This document shows, in pieces, positions 22,586-33,989 of a stretch of 64,000 nucleotides of DNA. Below the pieces are notes generated by a model. That model saw only the letters and a list, made by a program, of their open reading frames with translations. It ran no database searches and was not told where the DNA came from. Within the stretch, counting starts at the first letter, position 1. Each line of letters begins with the position of its first letter. Both the position numbers and the translations under genes were made by a program. The DNA lies in the NCBI GenBank assembly GCA_016630955.3, contig CM049986.1:2914001-2978000 (forward strand). The letters are read 5' to 3'. This DNA is from Didymella arachidicola. Lineage: Eukaryota; Ascomycota; Dothideomycetes; Pleosporales; Didymellaceae.

Positions 22586-23947
22586 ATGGCTTCCAACGCG
22601 TCGAGTGCGCCTGCCACCGTGATCAGAGCCACGGCACGGTGCACAACACAACACGCCCGTCGGCCATTACCTCATCGATCATTACCTCATCAACCACTCC
22701 ACCATCGACCACCACCACCACCACCACTCCAGCACCGGCCACCACCACAATCAGCCGCACGAGCCTTCTCCACCAACGCAACACTCCAGAAAAAGCAGGA
22801 AGAAACGACCCAACCCCCCCGCAAGACTGCTGCCAAGACGTCGTCGCTGCGCAGTGTCGCCGTCGAGGCGCAACGATCACGCACGTTCGTCAAGTCGCGC
22901 GGCCGCACGCGCTTCATCGACCCCGACGCCGAGACCAAGACCGTTACCGCCTACTGCGCCGCCGAGACCTACGACATCGCCGTTGCCGCACGTCTTGTCA
23001 AAGCCCAGGGCTACGAGCTCGATCCTTTCCAGACGGGCCTCTACCCGCAGGTCATCCACATCCAGACCAGCGACCGGCCGTCCGAGGTCAAGGACTTCCA
23101 GCAGGGCGACATCTTCATTTTCCCCTCTGGCACCGTCGTGACATGGAACGTCCGCGACCGCGAGGCCCTGAGGCTCGTCCAACAGGTCCTGCCTGCTGCC
23201 GCCGAGGGTTCCCACCTGGAACTGCTCGAGACAGAAGACCTCGAGTATCTTGAAGATGGCTCACGGGAAAGCAGCGAAGTCGTGGGCGACACCATCGTGC
23301 TAGGCACGAAACCCGAGCAGGCGTCAGACTCGCCTTCCCAATCTGCCGAAACAGGTCCCACGTCACCCGAAGTCGACACAGTCCTGGCCAAGATCGCCTT
23401 CTCCTCTGGCCTGGCTCGCTCCACAAAACTCGCTGTCCTCGAGACCCTCCTCTCCAACTACCAACACTCGACTCGCGAGATACCCAACATGCTGGCTGCT
23501 AAGCACAACCGCTCTCCCTTCACACGTTCCTTCATCCTCCGCAAGACCGGCGAGCTACTGTCTATCCGCGCCCAGCTCAACCTCTACTCGGAGCTCACAG
23601 ACAGCATGCCAGACCTGTTCTGGGACTCGCGGCACGAGCTCGGCCTGGGCGGCTACTACGACGACGTCGGCCGTGCCCTGGACGTCGGCATCAGAATCAA
23701 GGTCCTGAACGAGAAGATTGGTTTTGCCCAAGAAATTGCAAGCGTCCTCCGCGAGCAGCTGAGCGAAAAGCACGGGCTGAGACTTGAATGGGCCATCATT
23801 GCGCTCATCGCCGTCGAAGTGGCGCTTGAGTTCTGGAGACACTATGAAGAGAGGAGGGAACGCGATGATCCACAGAGCACCCAGGCGCTGCTCAGAGCCT
23901 ATCTCGTGCGCTTGGCGAAAGAAGGCATGCCGAGAAGTTCGTCATAG
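22586..23947 (+). CDS. Mitochondrial RMND1/DUF155 family protein
   Basis: A single exon of 453 residues from an ATG at 22586. The N-terminal ~65 residues are rich in Arg, His, Pro and Ser with RAFSTNATLQ, typical of a mitochondrial presequence. The DUF155 core starts near residue 115 (TVTAYCAAETYDI) and includes GDIFIFPSGTVVTWNV and the conserved LE(T/D)xxLEY stretch. It ends with a hydrophobic segment near residue 410 (WAIIALIAVEVALEFW) that would anchor it in the inner membrane. Yeast has three relatives. The mitochondrial one (Mrx10) and human RMND1 support mitochondrial translation. The presequence makes this gene the mitochondrial member. Confidence 0.88.
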   Translation: MASNASSAPATVIRATARCTTQHARRPLPHRSLPHQPLHHRPPPPPPLQHRPPPQSAARAFSTNATLQKKQEETTQPPRKTAAKTSSLRSVAVEAQRSRTFVKSRGRTRFIDPDAETKTVTAYCAAETYDIAVAARLVKAQGYELDPFQTGLYPQVIHIQTSDRPSEVKDFQQGDIFIFPSGTVVTWNVRDREALRLVQQVLPAAAEGSHLELLETEDLEYLEDGSRESSEVVGDTIVLGTKPEQASDSPSQSAETGPTSPEVDTVLAKIAFSSGLARSTKLAVLETLLSNYQHSTREIPNMLAAKHNRSPFTRSFILRKTGELLSIRAQLNLYSELTDSMPDLFWDSRHELGLGGYYDDVGRALDVGIRIKVLNEKIGFAQEIASVLREQLSEKHGLRLEWAIIALIAVEVALEFWRHYEERRERDDPQSTQALLRAYLVRLAKEGMPRSSS

Positions 23948-24229
23948 CTTCAGAGCTTCCAACCAACCACATATTATACCCCACTCAATAAATCATTGTA
24001 TTCGAACAAGTCTGGTATTGCAATTTTGTCGTTTCAGATCACCTAGGGCTTTTAGTCTTGTAGTCAAGACCACATCTGCAGGAAATCCTTATTAACACCT
24101 CTATATTTAAGAGCACTTCCTACAGAAAGTACGGTTTATAGCAATACATTTCATAGAAAGACGGTAATTTGGTGGTCTGCCTATTGAGTATTTTAACTAT
24201 AACGTCCGTACTAGTCTTGTGGAACGCCT

Positions 24230-24650
24230 GCTCCAGTGGAACGCTTTTGCCAAGACCACACCATAATACCAACACTATCTCAATGCCCACCAACCAACCC
24301 TGAATAAACGCGTTAAACGAGTGTTAGATACAGCTTGCGCTCTTAGCTCTTAAACAAGACGCGAATCTCTCCCTATAACGCGCTGCAGCTATCTATAACG
24401 TAGAACAAAGCACCCTAAGCCGACGACGCGCCGGACAGCCCTCAAGAGCTGATTCTATGCCTAGCCAACGGTATCTGGATGAGCACGAGGAGGAAGCGGT
24501 CGTTGATCACGTTCTTTACCTCATACAGCGAGGAGCACCCCCTCGCTTGTCAGATGTGGCCGATATGGCCAATATACTGCGAGAAGAGCGCGGAATGGCC
24601 CCTACCGTGTCTGTGCGCGTGATGCGCGGATTCGCGTGATGCGCGGATTT
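24230..24650 (+). pseudogene. Pogo remnant P3: decayed N-terminal transposase fragment
   Basis: Reads AAIYNVEQSTLSRRRAGQPS and later DVADMANILREERGM, matching the HTH region of P4 and P5. It contains stops and ends abruptly near 24620, at a direct repeat of GTGATGCGCGGATT. The upstream part shares the TTTTGCCAAGACCACACC motif found inside the TIR of P4. There is no DDE domain. Confidence 0.75.
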
Positions 24651-24739
24651 TACTAGTAAAAATAGCAAAATCTAGAAACTTTAAAGCTATATAACTTTTT
24701 ATCTACTTAAGGAACTAATATTCTTTCTTAGACCTACTA

Positions 24740-26605
24740 ACGTACCTCACGGGCGAGCCGTCCACACGGGCGAGTCGTCCACTTTTGCCAAGACTCTCCC
24801 CCATCATACCCTACTTTAGCCTGCATCAGCCTACTCTGGGCTAGTATAGGGCAAAGCAACCTGTAGTATTACTCAGGGACCTCTTCTACTTCATTCTTGC
24901 ACGTTCGCGCGTTATGCCCTGTCTCTCCGCACGTTCTACAGTGTCGTTGGGATGGTTCACCCCCTTCAGCGCGCGCCTGCTTCTTTGCCTTCTTACCATC
25001 ACTACGCGCCCCAAACTCCTTTAGAGCAGTCAGTCGCTGGCCCTCCTTAATTGTTAGGCTTTCCTCTGCCTTAATTCGCTTTCTTTTGTGTGATCTGCGT
25101 TGCGTAGCTGCCTCAGCAGCTGCTTCAAGTTCACAAATGCGCTTTTGCGCTAAAACCAGCTTATGCGATAAAACAGCTCCCCCCTTTGCGTAGTGCTCAA
25201 GCGCGCTTAGCACAGAATTAGGTGAGCTACCCTGCTGTGCCTTGTACTTGTCTCGAATCAGAGCAGATTGCGACCTAAATTCCAGGGTATTGCTTGGTGT
25301 TTGCGACTGCCAGGGCTCGTTGCTGGCAGGGAGTTATGGTGAAGGCGTGCGCAGCTTCACATCAAGGCCCATTATGACCCGTTGTGGGTCAAAGGGGACG
25401 AGTCCAGCGCCTCGGAACCCTCCTTGGATATTGCCAGGTGTTATCACAGCATCGTAGGCGCGCTTAAAGCATGGTAAAAACTCAGGCTTTGTGATGTGGT
25501 TAATCTAGTTGCGCATAGAGTCTTTGGCTTGGCGCCTATACGCGCGCTTTAAAGGACTAAAACAGCCTACATCAAGCGGTTGAAGGAGGTGCGATGAGTA
25601 AGGAGGCATGCAGACAGTGATAATCTTGCTATCCTTGCAGTATTGCTGGAAGTCCAGCGAGTTGTGACTCTCATGGCCGTCAATAATAAGTATACGGTGG
25701 GTGCCTACTGTACGTCCCTTTGTATGCTCGTCAAAGTGCTTTAACCACTGCAGACCAAGCTGATTTGTAGTCCAGCCGTTCTCAGAGATCCCAATAACCC
25801 AGTCTTTAGGCAGGTCTTCTTCCTTGTACTAGTTGGTGAGCTGGTTGCGCGCTTTAAAGATAATAAAGGGTGGGATAGCCCACCCTGTAGCATTAATGCC
25901 CTGGATAACTGTTGTCCACTCCCGGTTGCCTGGCTGGACCTGCTTTGGTCTTCCTCGATGCTCTGAAGCTGTAACAACCGCTCCAGTAGATATCTAGCCC
26001 ATCATGAAGCCTGTCTCATTAAAGTTGTACGTGTCGTTATCCTGGATGCCATACTTGGCTTTAATGTTGGCTACTAGGCTAAACCAGCCCTGTATAACCT
26101 CAGGATTCTCGCAGAGGGCTCTCCTGTAGTCGTACTTGCGATTGAACTTCACTTTGAGCTCTGGTTGGCGTGAAACAAACGTACTGGCCCAGTTTGCGCC
26201 AACATAGGCCATACCACGCTCATTGCGCAGAGAATTGGCCATATCAGCCACAGCGTCAAGCCGGGGGGGAAATCCTCGTGCGGCTAGCTCAAGTACGTGC
26301 TCAACAATCACCTGCTCCTCAGCATTGGTCAGGTTCCGTGAGTTGGCCATAGTATCAGCGCGTGAAGGTCGTCCAGCGCGTCTATCGCGTAAGGTTGCTC
26401 GTGGCGCGTTGTAGATAGCTGCAGCACGTCGCTCAGAAAGTTTAGGGTCTTGAATAAGAGCTTGAAGCGCAAGCTGTACTTGAGATTCGCTTGATGTGTT
26501 AGTTTGGCGCTGTTGTTGAGGCATTAGTGTAGGAAGGGTGTTTTGGTGTGGTCTTGGCAAAAGTGGGCGACTCGCCCGTGTGGACGGCTCGCCCGTGAGG
26601 TACGT
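24740..26605 (-). mobile_element. Pogo/Fot1 element P4, complete with TIRs and TA duplication
   Basis: TIRs of about 55 bp (ACGTACCTCACGGGCGAGCC inward from 24740, mirrored at 26605) are flanked by TA at 24738-24739 and 26606-26607. Each TIR has two GGGCGAG(C/T)CGTCCAC-like units and an inner TTTTGCCAAGAC box. Length is 1.87 kb. A second element of the same group (P5) starts only 25 bp away. Confidence 0.93.
24869..26524 (-). pseudogene. Pogo-family transposase of P4, several RIP-like stops
   Basis: One frame runs from the ATG at 26524 to 24869 (about 551 residues) with no frameshift but several TAG stops, the first at 25994-25996. Visible parts are the HTH (RRAAAIYNAPRATLRDRRAG), WASTFVSRQPELKVKF, YNFNETGFMMG where the catalytic Asp of the family is Asn, LIIDGHESHNS, LQPLDVGCFSPLK and a C-terminal CCHC knuckle CRTCGETGHNARTC. 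Most stops lie where family members have Trp or Gln, as expected from transitions. The copy is dead by stops and by the changed first catalytic residue. Confidence 0.88.
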
Positions 26606-26630
26606 TATAGGTTAAATTTAACTCTCTATA

Positions 26631-27423
26631 ACGTACCCCACGGGCGAGCTGATCAACGGGCGAGCTGATCAACGGGCGAGCTGATCAACGGGCGAGCTGA
26701 TCAACGGGCGAGCTGATCACTTTTGCCAAGACCCTACCAAAGTACCCTCTCTACACCAATGCCTCAACAACAACCTATTATTAACGCGTTAAAGGAAACT
26801 TAAATCTAGCTTGCGCTCTAAGCTCTTAAACAAGACGCGAATCTCTCCCAGCGACGCGCTGCAGCTATCTATAAGGTGCCTCAGAGTACACTAAGCACAC
26901 GACGCGCTAGACAACCTTCACGAGGCGATACTATGCCCAACTCACGAGGGCTGGACAATCTGGAGGAGCAGGTGATTGTTGATCACATACTTGAGCTAGA
27001 CGAGCGAGGATTTCCCCCTCGGCTTGCAGATGTGGCTGCTATGGCCAATTCTCTGCGCGCTAAGCGTGGAATAGGCCATGTTGGCACAAAATGGCCCAGT
27101 ACGATTGTAAAGCGTTAACTAGAGCTTAAAGTGAAGTTTAATGGCAAGTACGACTACAAGAGAGCCCTCTGCAAGGATTCTAGGCTTGTGTAGGGCTGGT
27201 TTAGCCTAGTAGCCAACATTAAAGCCAAGTATAGCATCTAGAACAATAACACATACAAGTTCGATAAGATAGGCTTTATAATAGGCTAGAGATCTACTAG
27301 AGCAGTTGTTACAGCTTTAGAGAGACAAGGAAGACTAAAGACAGTCTAGCTAGGCAACCGGGAGTGGGCAACAGTTATACAGGGTGTGAATGCTAAAGGA
27401 TAGGCTATTCCACTCTTTATTAT
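26631..27423 (+). mobile_element. Pogo element P5, 5' part, cut by the Gypsy element
   Basis: The TIR starts at 26631 after TA (26629-26630). It carries five tandem GGGCGAGCTGATCA(AC) units up to about 26720, then the shared TTTTGCCAAGACC box. A decayed transposase on the plus strand follows (PRLADVAAMANSLRAKRG near 27030, NREWATVIQGVNAKG near 27390) with many TAG stops. It breaks off at 27423, where the LTR starts. The matching 3' half is not found on the other side of the Gypsy element. Confidence 0.88.
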
Positions 27424-28348
27424 TGTTACGATCTCCGAAAGAACAGGTACTGATAGGAAGCGGGGCATCGCTTAGTTGACAGCGTGTCACGTGTCACGTG
27501 ATGCCTCCCGCCAAGGATGGGCCTCCGGGATGCTATAGTATCCCAGGATGCCATAACATCCCCGGATGCCATAACCTCCGGGATATAGTTAGCACATAGG
27601 ATGCAGCGGATATACCTATGTATATATTCTAGTAGGAACACAACTCTTACAGTTTGTGTTCAACCTAAGTTATCAAGTTTGTCTTTGGATCTCAAACCTA
27701 ACTGTTGAAGTCGTACTTTAAGCAAAGCTCGTAAGCACTAATTCTATTGGTTCTCAGGGATGAGTACGGTGACAGGAAGCCGAAGGGGTTGGTTGCAATA
27801 AGGTGTACAGATACGATCTGTCAGTCTTGAGAGCAGGGTAACGATGAGTAGTACAGAGTAGACTGTCTAGCTCGAAGGTTGGTTTTGAGATCCAAAGACA
27901 AACTTGATAACTTAGGATTGAACACACACTGTAAGAGTTGTGTTCCTACGTATTATTATACTATTAAGATCTGGCTGCTACCATCGCGTAGTAGCTTAAC
28001 CATCTGTAACTCTGCAGGTGGTGTAGCCACCTTGTGGTGGTCTGCCACCTTGCATATCTTAAGGTGGTTGCTCTTGGCGAGGTGGTTAGTCACGTGACAC
28101 GTGACACGCTGTCATCCTAAGCGATACCCCGCTTCCTATCAGTACCTGTTCTTTCGGAGATCGTAACACTAACCTTCGAGCTAGACAGTCTACTCTGTAC
28201 TACTCATCGTTACCTTGCTTTCAAGACTGACAGATCGTATCTGTACACCTTACTGCAACCAACCCCTTCGGCTTCCTGTCACCGTACTCATCCCCGAGAA
28301 CCAATAGAATTAGTGCTTACGAGCTTTGCTTAAAGTACGACTTCAACA
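27424..28348 (+). repeat. 5' LTR of the Gypsy element, interrupted by an inverted solo LTR
   Basis: Without the insertion the LTR is about 454 bp. Its variable middle carries GGGATGCCATAAC-type repeats near 27520-27580. The 3' LTR instead has CGACCACCTGCGATGGCT-type repeats, so the two LTRs are of different subtypes. Confidence 0.92.
27703..28168 (-). repeat. Solo LTR nested inverted in the 5' LTR
   Basis: A 466-bp LTR of the same family in opposite orientation, from TGTTGAAGTCG to GATCGTAACA. It is flanked by a 5-bp target duplication CTAAC at 27698-27702 and 28169-28173. The restored empty site matches the uninterrupted sequence of the 3' LTR near 34893. Confidence 0.93.
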
Positions 28349-28350
28349 TT

Positions 28351-30618
28351 TTGAACACCCCTAAGATAAGTACTACCTCAGGATCCCGTGCTACCCCAAG
28401 CAACTCCAACACATCACGCCGCACGGCTGATGACGATCTCGACATGGACGAGGAGGCAGCGGCGCCTGCCCCTACCAGTGTTTACCCAGTAGCTAAACCC
28501 GAGGCCTTTGATGGCACTCGCGACAAGCTGGAAGACTGGCTCATGAAGTTCGATCTGTTTTTCATGTTCCAAGGAGAACGCATCCCAGAGGAGAAACGTG
28601 TCACTTTTGTGAGTACGTTTATGAAGGATCGCGCGTTCACTTAGATCAAACCCTTTATTCGCCGTTACCACGACGGAGCAAGCAACTCAGCAGACATCGA
28701 CCCATGGATCGAAGACTTCGATCTGTTCAAGGAACAGATTCGCCAAGTATTTGGAGTACACAACGAACCAACCATCGCCCGACGTGAGATTCAGCGCATC
28801 CGACAAACTGCGTCCGCCGCCGACTACGCTGCCAAGTTTCAGCAAGTAGCTACGTTCACCGGCTGGGACGACGTTGCGCTGATGACCATGTTCAAACAAG
28901 GCCTTAAGCCCAAGGTCAAGGAAGAGCTCATGCGGACTGCCGCAGCTACCGATACCTTCGACGCGTTAGTAAACGAAGCAATCAGTATCGACGTCAAGCT
29001 CTACGACCTTCAACAAGAATTACGAGAGGACCCTCGTGTGCGAGTCGTGACTCAGGTCGCTCGCCCACCCCAGGCTCCACGCAACCAGTGGCGCAACAAC
29101 AACTACCGCCGTGGTCAACGTGGTGGCCTTTACCAAGCCAACATGGGACGCCGTGTCCACAACGATACGAACAGTGGATACTACGGTCCTGCAGCAATGG
29201 ACCTCTCCAACATCAACAAAGGACCTGAACGATGGAATGAGAAAAAGAAGGGTAGTAACAACCGCGGTGATAAGTCTTCAGTGACTTGTTACGGCTGTGG
29301 CAAGACAGGCCACTACGCCCGCGACTGTCGCATGAAGAACAAAGTGACCAGACAGCTGAACATGCTGGCTCATGACGACAGCGGCGACCAAGAGTGGGAG
29401 GTCGTTACTAATGAGATGGGACGTCTCATGGAAGACCCCACTTCCGGACTCGATGACGACTACATTGAGGAATCCGACGAAGATGTTTCGAACAAACAAG
29501 TTCGGTCACCAACACCCTACCCTAAGGAGGAGTGGATTGACAATGATCCCCGCCAACACCATGTGGTAGAGTGCGATACCCAGGACGACAGCATTATTGT
29601 CGGCAAACGATACTACGATTCCTTTTTCCGGCTCAACGACAAGTACTATTCAAAGGAAGGGAAACGTTTAATTGTATGCGACAGAACGCAACATAGTCAG
29701 GACATGATGGTCTCGCGCGACCAATCCACCCGGACTCCTGTCTTCCAAGAACCCAAAGCACCAACGATAAACTTGACCATTGTCAACAACATCCCAGAGC
29801 ACAAGGGAGAAGCGTCATCCGTTACTATCCAGACACCAAGCCTACAGGATGTCGAGTCTGTCCGTGATTGGATAACGGAAGAAAATATTCAACGGTCAAG
29901 ACGGTACTTGCTCGGTGACCCCGAAGCACTTGAGAGATTCGACCAACAGGTAGCCAATGCACAGAAAACCAACAAAGAATGGCACACGGAAGACTTTATC
30001 CGCTGGAAAGAAAGCAACTCTGCAACTCAGCAACAGCTGGACGACTACAACTTGTACGCTCGCAGTCGAGACGAACCCGACTTCGACCGACAGCCCGCTT
30101 TGCCAACGCCGAGCTATACGTCGAAGCTGTTCCAGGATATTCGAAACCCGTACCATCCTCGACTACCACCTACGCAATGCTACCACGAAGCCTGCGAAGA
30201 CCACAGACAGTACAAACTGGACAGTGGATGGTTTCCAAGTAAGCCCGAGGGCTGCGAGGAATACTGGTGGGAATGTACGGATACCTATTGCGCAGAGCAC
30301 TTGTGGGATAAGCGCACGAATCTCCACTTTCCAGGAATTGAATGTGTAGAAGACATATTCAACATGCACATGGTCCAAAACGAGAGGTGCTACGGCCAAG
30401 AATGGGCTGAGTGCTTCCATCCGAAGTGCAGGAACCACGAGACACTAAAACGCCTGAGCGGTTTTATGCCCCAGGACGAGTCTTTTTTAGACATATGGCA
30501 AACAGACGCCAAGGACAACCCGGACGAGAGCTTTTTCTCAACGCAGTCCAGGGCTACCGGAATCGACGTCAGGATTCCAATGAGGCCCAGTCCCTCATCA
30601 AATTCCCTGTCGTGCTAG
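28351..30618 (+). pseudogene. Gypsy gag, one in-frame stop; zinc knuckle and a Cys/His-rich tail
   Basis: The frame is open from just inside the LTR to 30618 except for a TAG at 28642-28644, where a Trp codon changed by TGG-to-TAG is likely. The first ATG in frame is at 28444. The capsid-like part includes FDGTRDKLEDWLMKFDLFF and an RRxIQRIRQT segment. A CCHC knuckle CYGCGKTGHYARDC lies near 29288. A long extra tail of about 430 residues follows. It is unusual for Gag and holds three units of the form C-x4-C-x2-H ending in F/W-x-P (30178-30480). The last 200 bp overlap pol in the -1 frame. Confidence 0.85.
30178..30480 (+). other. Triplicated Cys/His motif in the Gag tail
   Basis: Three segments align: CYHEACEDH, CTDTYCAEH and CFHPKCRNH. 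Each is followed within about ten residues by an aromatic residue and proline (GWFP, LHFP, GFMP). Units 2 and 3 are preceded by another Cys six or seven residues upstream. The spacing would suit metal binding, but this is inference. Confidence 0.6.
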
Positions 30619-33600
30619 AAGGCACCAGGATGACGGCATTGTTGGACTCAGGAGCACAAAGCAACTACGTGTCTCAATCCGCTATCGCGCAAGCAGGCTT
30701 GCAGAAGCGAAGAAAGGAGGAACCATACCCTTTACGCGTAGCCAACGGAGAACCAATGCCAGGAGAGTCGACTGTGACCCACGAAGTGGTACAGCGACGT
30801 CTGAAAGTATTCAACCACGAGGAATTGATAAACCTAGATGTTCTGGGAACGGCCGCCCACGATATCATATTAGGACTCCCTTGGTTAAGAGAGCACAATC
30901 CATGGATCGACTGGAAGAACCAGCGAATAACGCTCACGTGTCACGGATCAGGTACACCCGGACAGCGACCCGCGCAGCTCACGACGCAGCTGGTGGATGA
31001 GAAGGAGATCAACAACATCTCTTCGAACAAGACGCGCCAAGATAGAGCGGTCGACCGTGCAGATACCGACCAGCCCCCGGATCACAAAGCGACGGTTAAG
31101 GAGAACAGTACAACTCCTGACATCCCGGATGAATACAGAGAGTTTATAGACCTCTTCCGCGATGAGAAGACTGCGAAGGCATTACCGCAGCACCAGGAAT
31201 GGGACCACGAGATTAAGCTCGAGGAAGGCAAGAAGCCCCCATTCGGGCCAATATACCAGATGTCGGAAAAGGAACTTAAGGAGCTGCGCAACTACCTTAA
31301 GGAGAACCTCGACAAAGGATTCATTCGAGAATCAGAATCCCCAGCAGGATTTCCCGTTCTATTCGTACCAAAGAAAGATGGCAAGCTACGACCTTGCATC
31401 GATTACCGAAAGCTCAACGATATCACGATTAAGAATCGTTACCCGCTACCGAACATCAGCGAACTTCAGGATCGGTTAGCCGGAGCACAGTACTTCACTG
31501 CGTTAGACCTAAGAGGGGCGTACAACCTCATCCGCATGAAGGAAGGCGAAGAATGGAAGACGGCGTTTAGAACCCGTTATGGTCATTACGAGTATTTGGT
31601 TATGCCATTCGGGCTCACCAACGCACCAGCGACATGTCAGGCCTTAATCAACAACGTGCTAAGGGCACACTTGGACATTACCGTGGTGGCGTACCTCGAT
31701 GACATCCTAGTGTACAGCAAAACACTAGAAGAGCATGTCGAACACGTACGACAAGTGCTTGCCTGCCTAGGAGCAGCGCACCTACGCTTAAAACCCGAGA
31801 AGTGCGAGTGGCACAAGGAGGAAGTCGAATTCCTAGGGTTTGTAGTGGGACGATATGGAGTCAAGATGAGCCAAGCAAAGATTCAGGTTGTGAAGGATTG
31901 GCCAACACCCAAAACCGTCAAGAATATTCAAGAGTTCCTTGGGTTTGTCAACTTCAACCGACGCTTCATCAAGGATTACTCCACGAAGGCCTTGCCGCTT
32001 ACGAAACTTACGCGGAAGGACACACCCTTCAAATGGGGCGAGGATCAGGACAAAGCTTTTGAAACGTTGAAACAGGCTTGTGTAGATCCACCCACGTTGG
32101 TTACATTCAGGAGCGGAGAACCGCTACGAATGGAAACAGATGCCTCAGATCTGGCGTTAGGAGCATGCATCACACAGGAACGAGATGGTCAATGGCACCC
32201 GATTGCCTACTACTCACGCAAGTTCTCAGGACCCGAAGAACGATACGACGTACACGACAAAGAACTACTCGCGATCGTATCCGCCCTAGAACATTGGCGA
32301 GTCTACGCTGAAAGTTGTTCGGAACTTACGATCTACACGGATCACAAAAACCTGGTACACTTCACGACGACAAAGGTATTGAACAGACGACAAGTACGAT
32401 GGTCCGAGACCCTCGGACAATATAAGTTCAAGATCCTCTATACACCAGGAAAGGACAACGGTAGAGCCGACGCACTCAGCCGACGACACGACCTCGCAGG
32501 ATCCAAGACGATCAACGAATCAGCGATCCTTGGTATCAATAGCGACGGATCGTTGGGACCATCCCAGCAGCTCAATAATATGATGCTAGTACGTCAAGAG
32601 CATCATGTACCATCACAGGTACCAGAGGAACTGGAAGAAGAAGTCATAAGCAGTCACCACGATGACCCGCTTCATGGACACCCCGGTATCACCAGAACAA
32701 TGGAACTCATCAAGAGACATTACGAGTTCCCGAACATGCGCGACAAGGTCGCCAAGTTCATCAAGAATTGCGTAAGCTGTCAGCAGAACAAACACAGCAC
32801 GCACGCCAAGTATGGAGAAGCACAGGCAATGGAGCCGCCAACGGCACCATGGACGAACATCACGATGGATTTCGTTACACAGCTACCTGTCTCCAAGGAT
32901 CCTGTAACAGGATACACCTACGACTCAATCTTCGTTGTAGTGGATCGATTCACGAAAGCCGCTGAGTTTGTGCCTTTCCGCCACAGCTACACTGCAGAGC
33001 AGCTCGCACGAGTGTATCTGGATAGGATCGTTCGACACCACGGCATTTCCGAATCAATCATCAGCGATAGAGACAAGTTGTTTACATCGAACTACTGGAC
33101 CACGCTGTTAGCAGCTATTGGTACCAAGAAAAAACTGTCAACCGCGTATCATCCGCAGACGGATGGCCAAACAGAACGCGTGAACCAAACAATGGAGACG
33201 TACCTCCGCATCTACTGCAACCAGCAGCAAGACAACTGGGTTTCACTGCTGCCTATGGCACAAATCGCGTACAACAACAAATTGTCGGAAGCAACAGGCG
33301 TAACGCCGTTCTTCGCAAACCACGGGAGACACCCAAATCTCTTTACCAGATCATTGGACAGTAATATTCAAACGGAATCAGCGATTAACTCAGTCGAAGC
33401 ACTGAAGGAAGTACACAGAAAATCGCTCGATAACATCGCCAAAGCTTAGTCACGGAGCATCTCTTATGTTAACAAGAAACAAAAAACAGCGCCTCTGCTA
33501 AAGGAGGGGGATAAAGTGTATCTCCTTACAAAAAACCTACGCACACGGCGACCAACGAAAAAACTGGACAAAGTCAAGGTCGGACCATTTTTCATTTCCA

Positions 33601-33989
33601 AGCAAATCAGCCCAGTCAACTATCGACTTGCGCTGCCTAAGGACGCAAAAATCCACCTAGTGTTCCACATCTCACTATTGGAACCAGCCGACCCCAGAAC
33701 TCCGATCCAGCAAGACTTTCACTACCAGGCAGACGGCCAAGACGAGTGGGAAGTCGAGAAAGTAATCAAACACCGAAAAACCAAACAAAACAACGAATAC
33801 CTAGTCAAGTGGTTAGGATACCCGGACTCGGAAAACACGTGGGAACCAGAAGCAAACCTCACGAACTGCCGCCAGTTGCTGACGCAGTATCGAAATTCTG
33901 TGGCCAGTACGGCACAGGATCCACAGGGTTTCCAGCAAGAAAGTCAACAAAGAGTTGGTCAGACGAGAGACCAAAAGAAGAGTCGTTAG
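30411..33989 (+). pseudogene. Gypsy pol: protease, RT, RNase H, integrase, chromodomain; one in-frame stop
   Basis: Pol is in the -1 frame relative to gag and overlaps its end, which suggests programmed frameshifting. The protease has LLDSGAQSNYV near 30645. RT has YRKLNDITIKNRYPLP, MPFGLTNAPATCQ and the YLDDILVYS catalytic box near 31693. RNase H has ETDASDLALGA near 32130 and TDHKNL near 32335. Integrase has the HHCC zinc site (CVSCQQNK near 32770) and DDE residues in MDFVTQLP, ISDRDKLF and TDGQTERVNQ. A TAG at 33447-33449 interrupts the integrase C-terminal part. The chromodomain (EWEVEKVIKHRK, EYLVKWLGYP, NTWEPEANL) follows in the same frame at 33740-33880. Chromodomains steer such elements to histone-marked chromatin. 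Only the TAG separates this copy from a full pol frame. Confidence 0.93.

Noticed and set aside
27700..28350. Possible CRISPR-like or palindromic array in the LTR
   Set aside because: The inverted symmetry is fully explained by one inverted solo LTR with a CTAAC target duplication.
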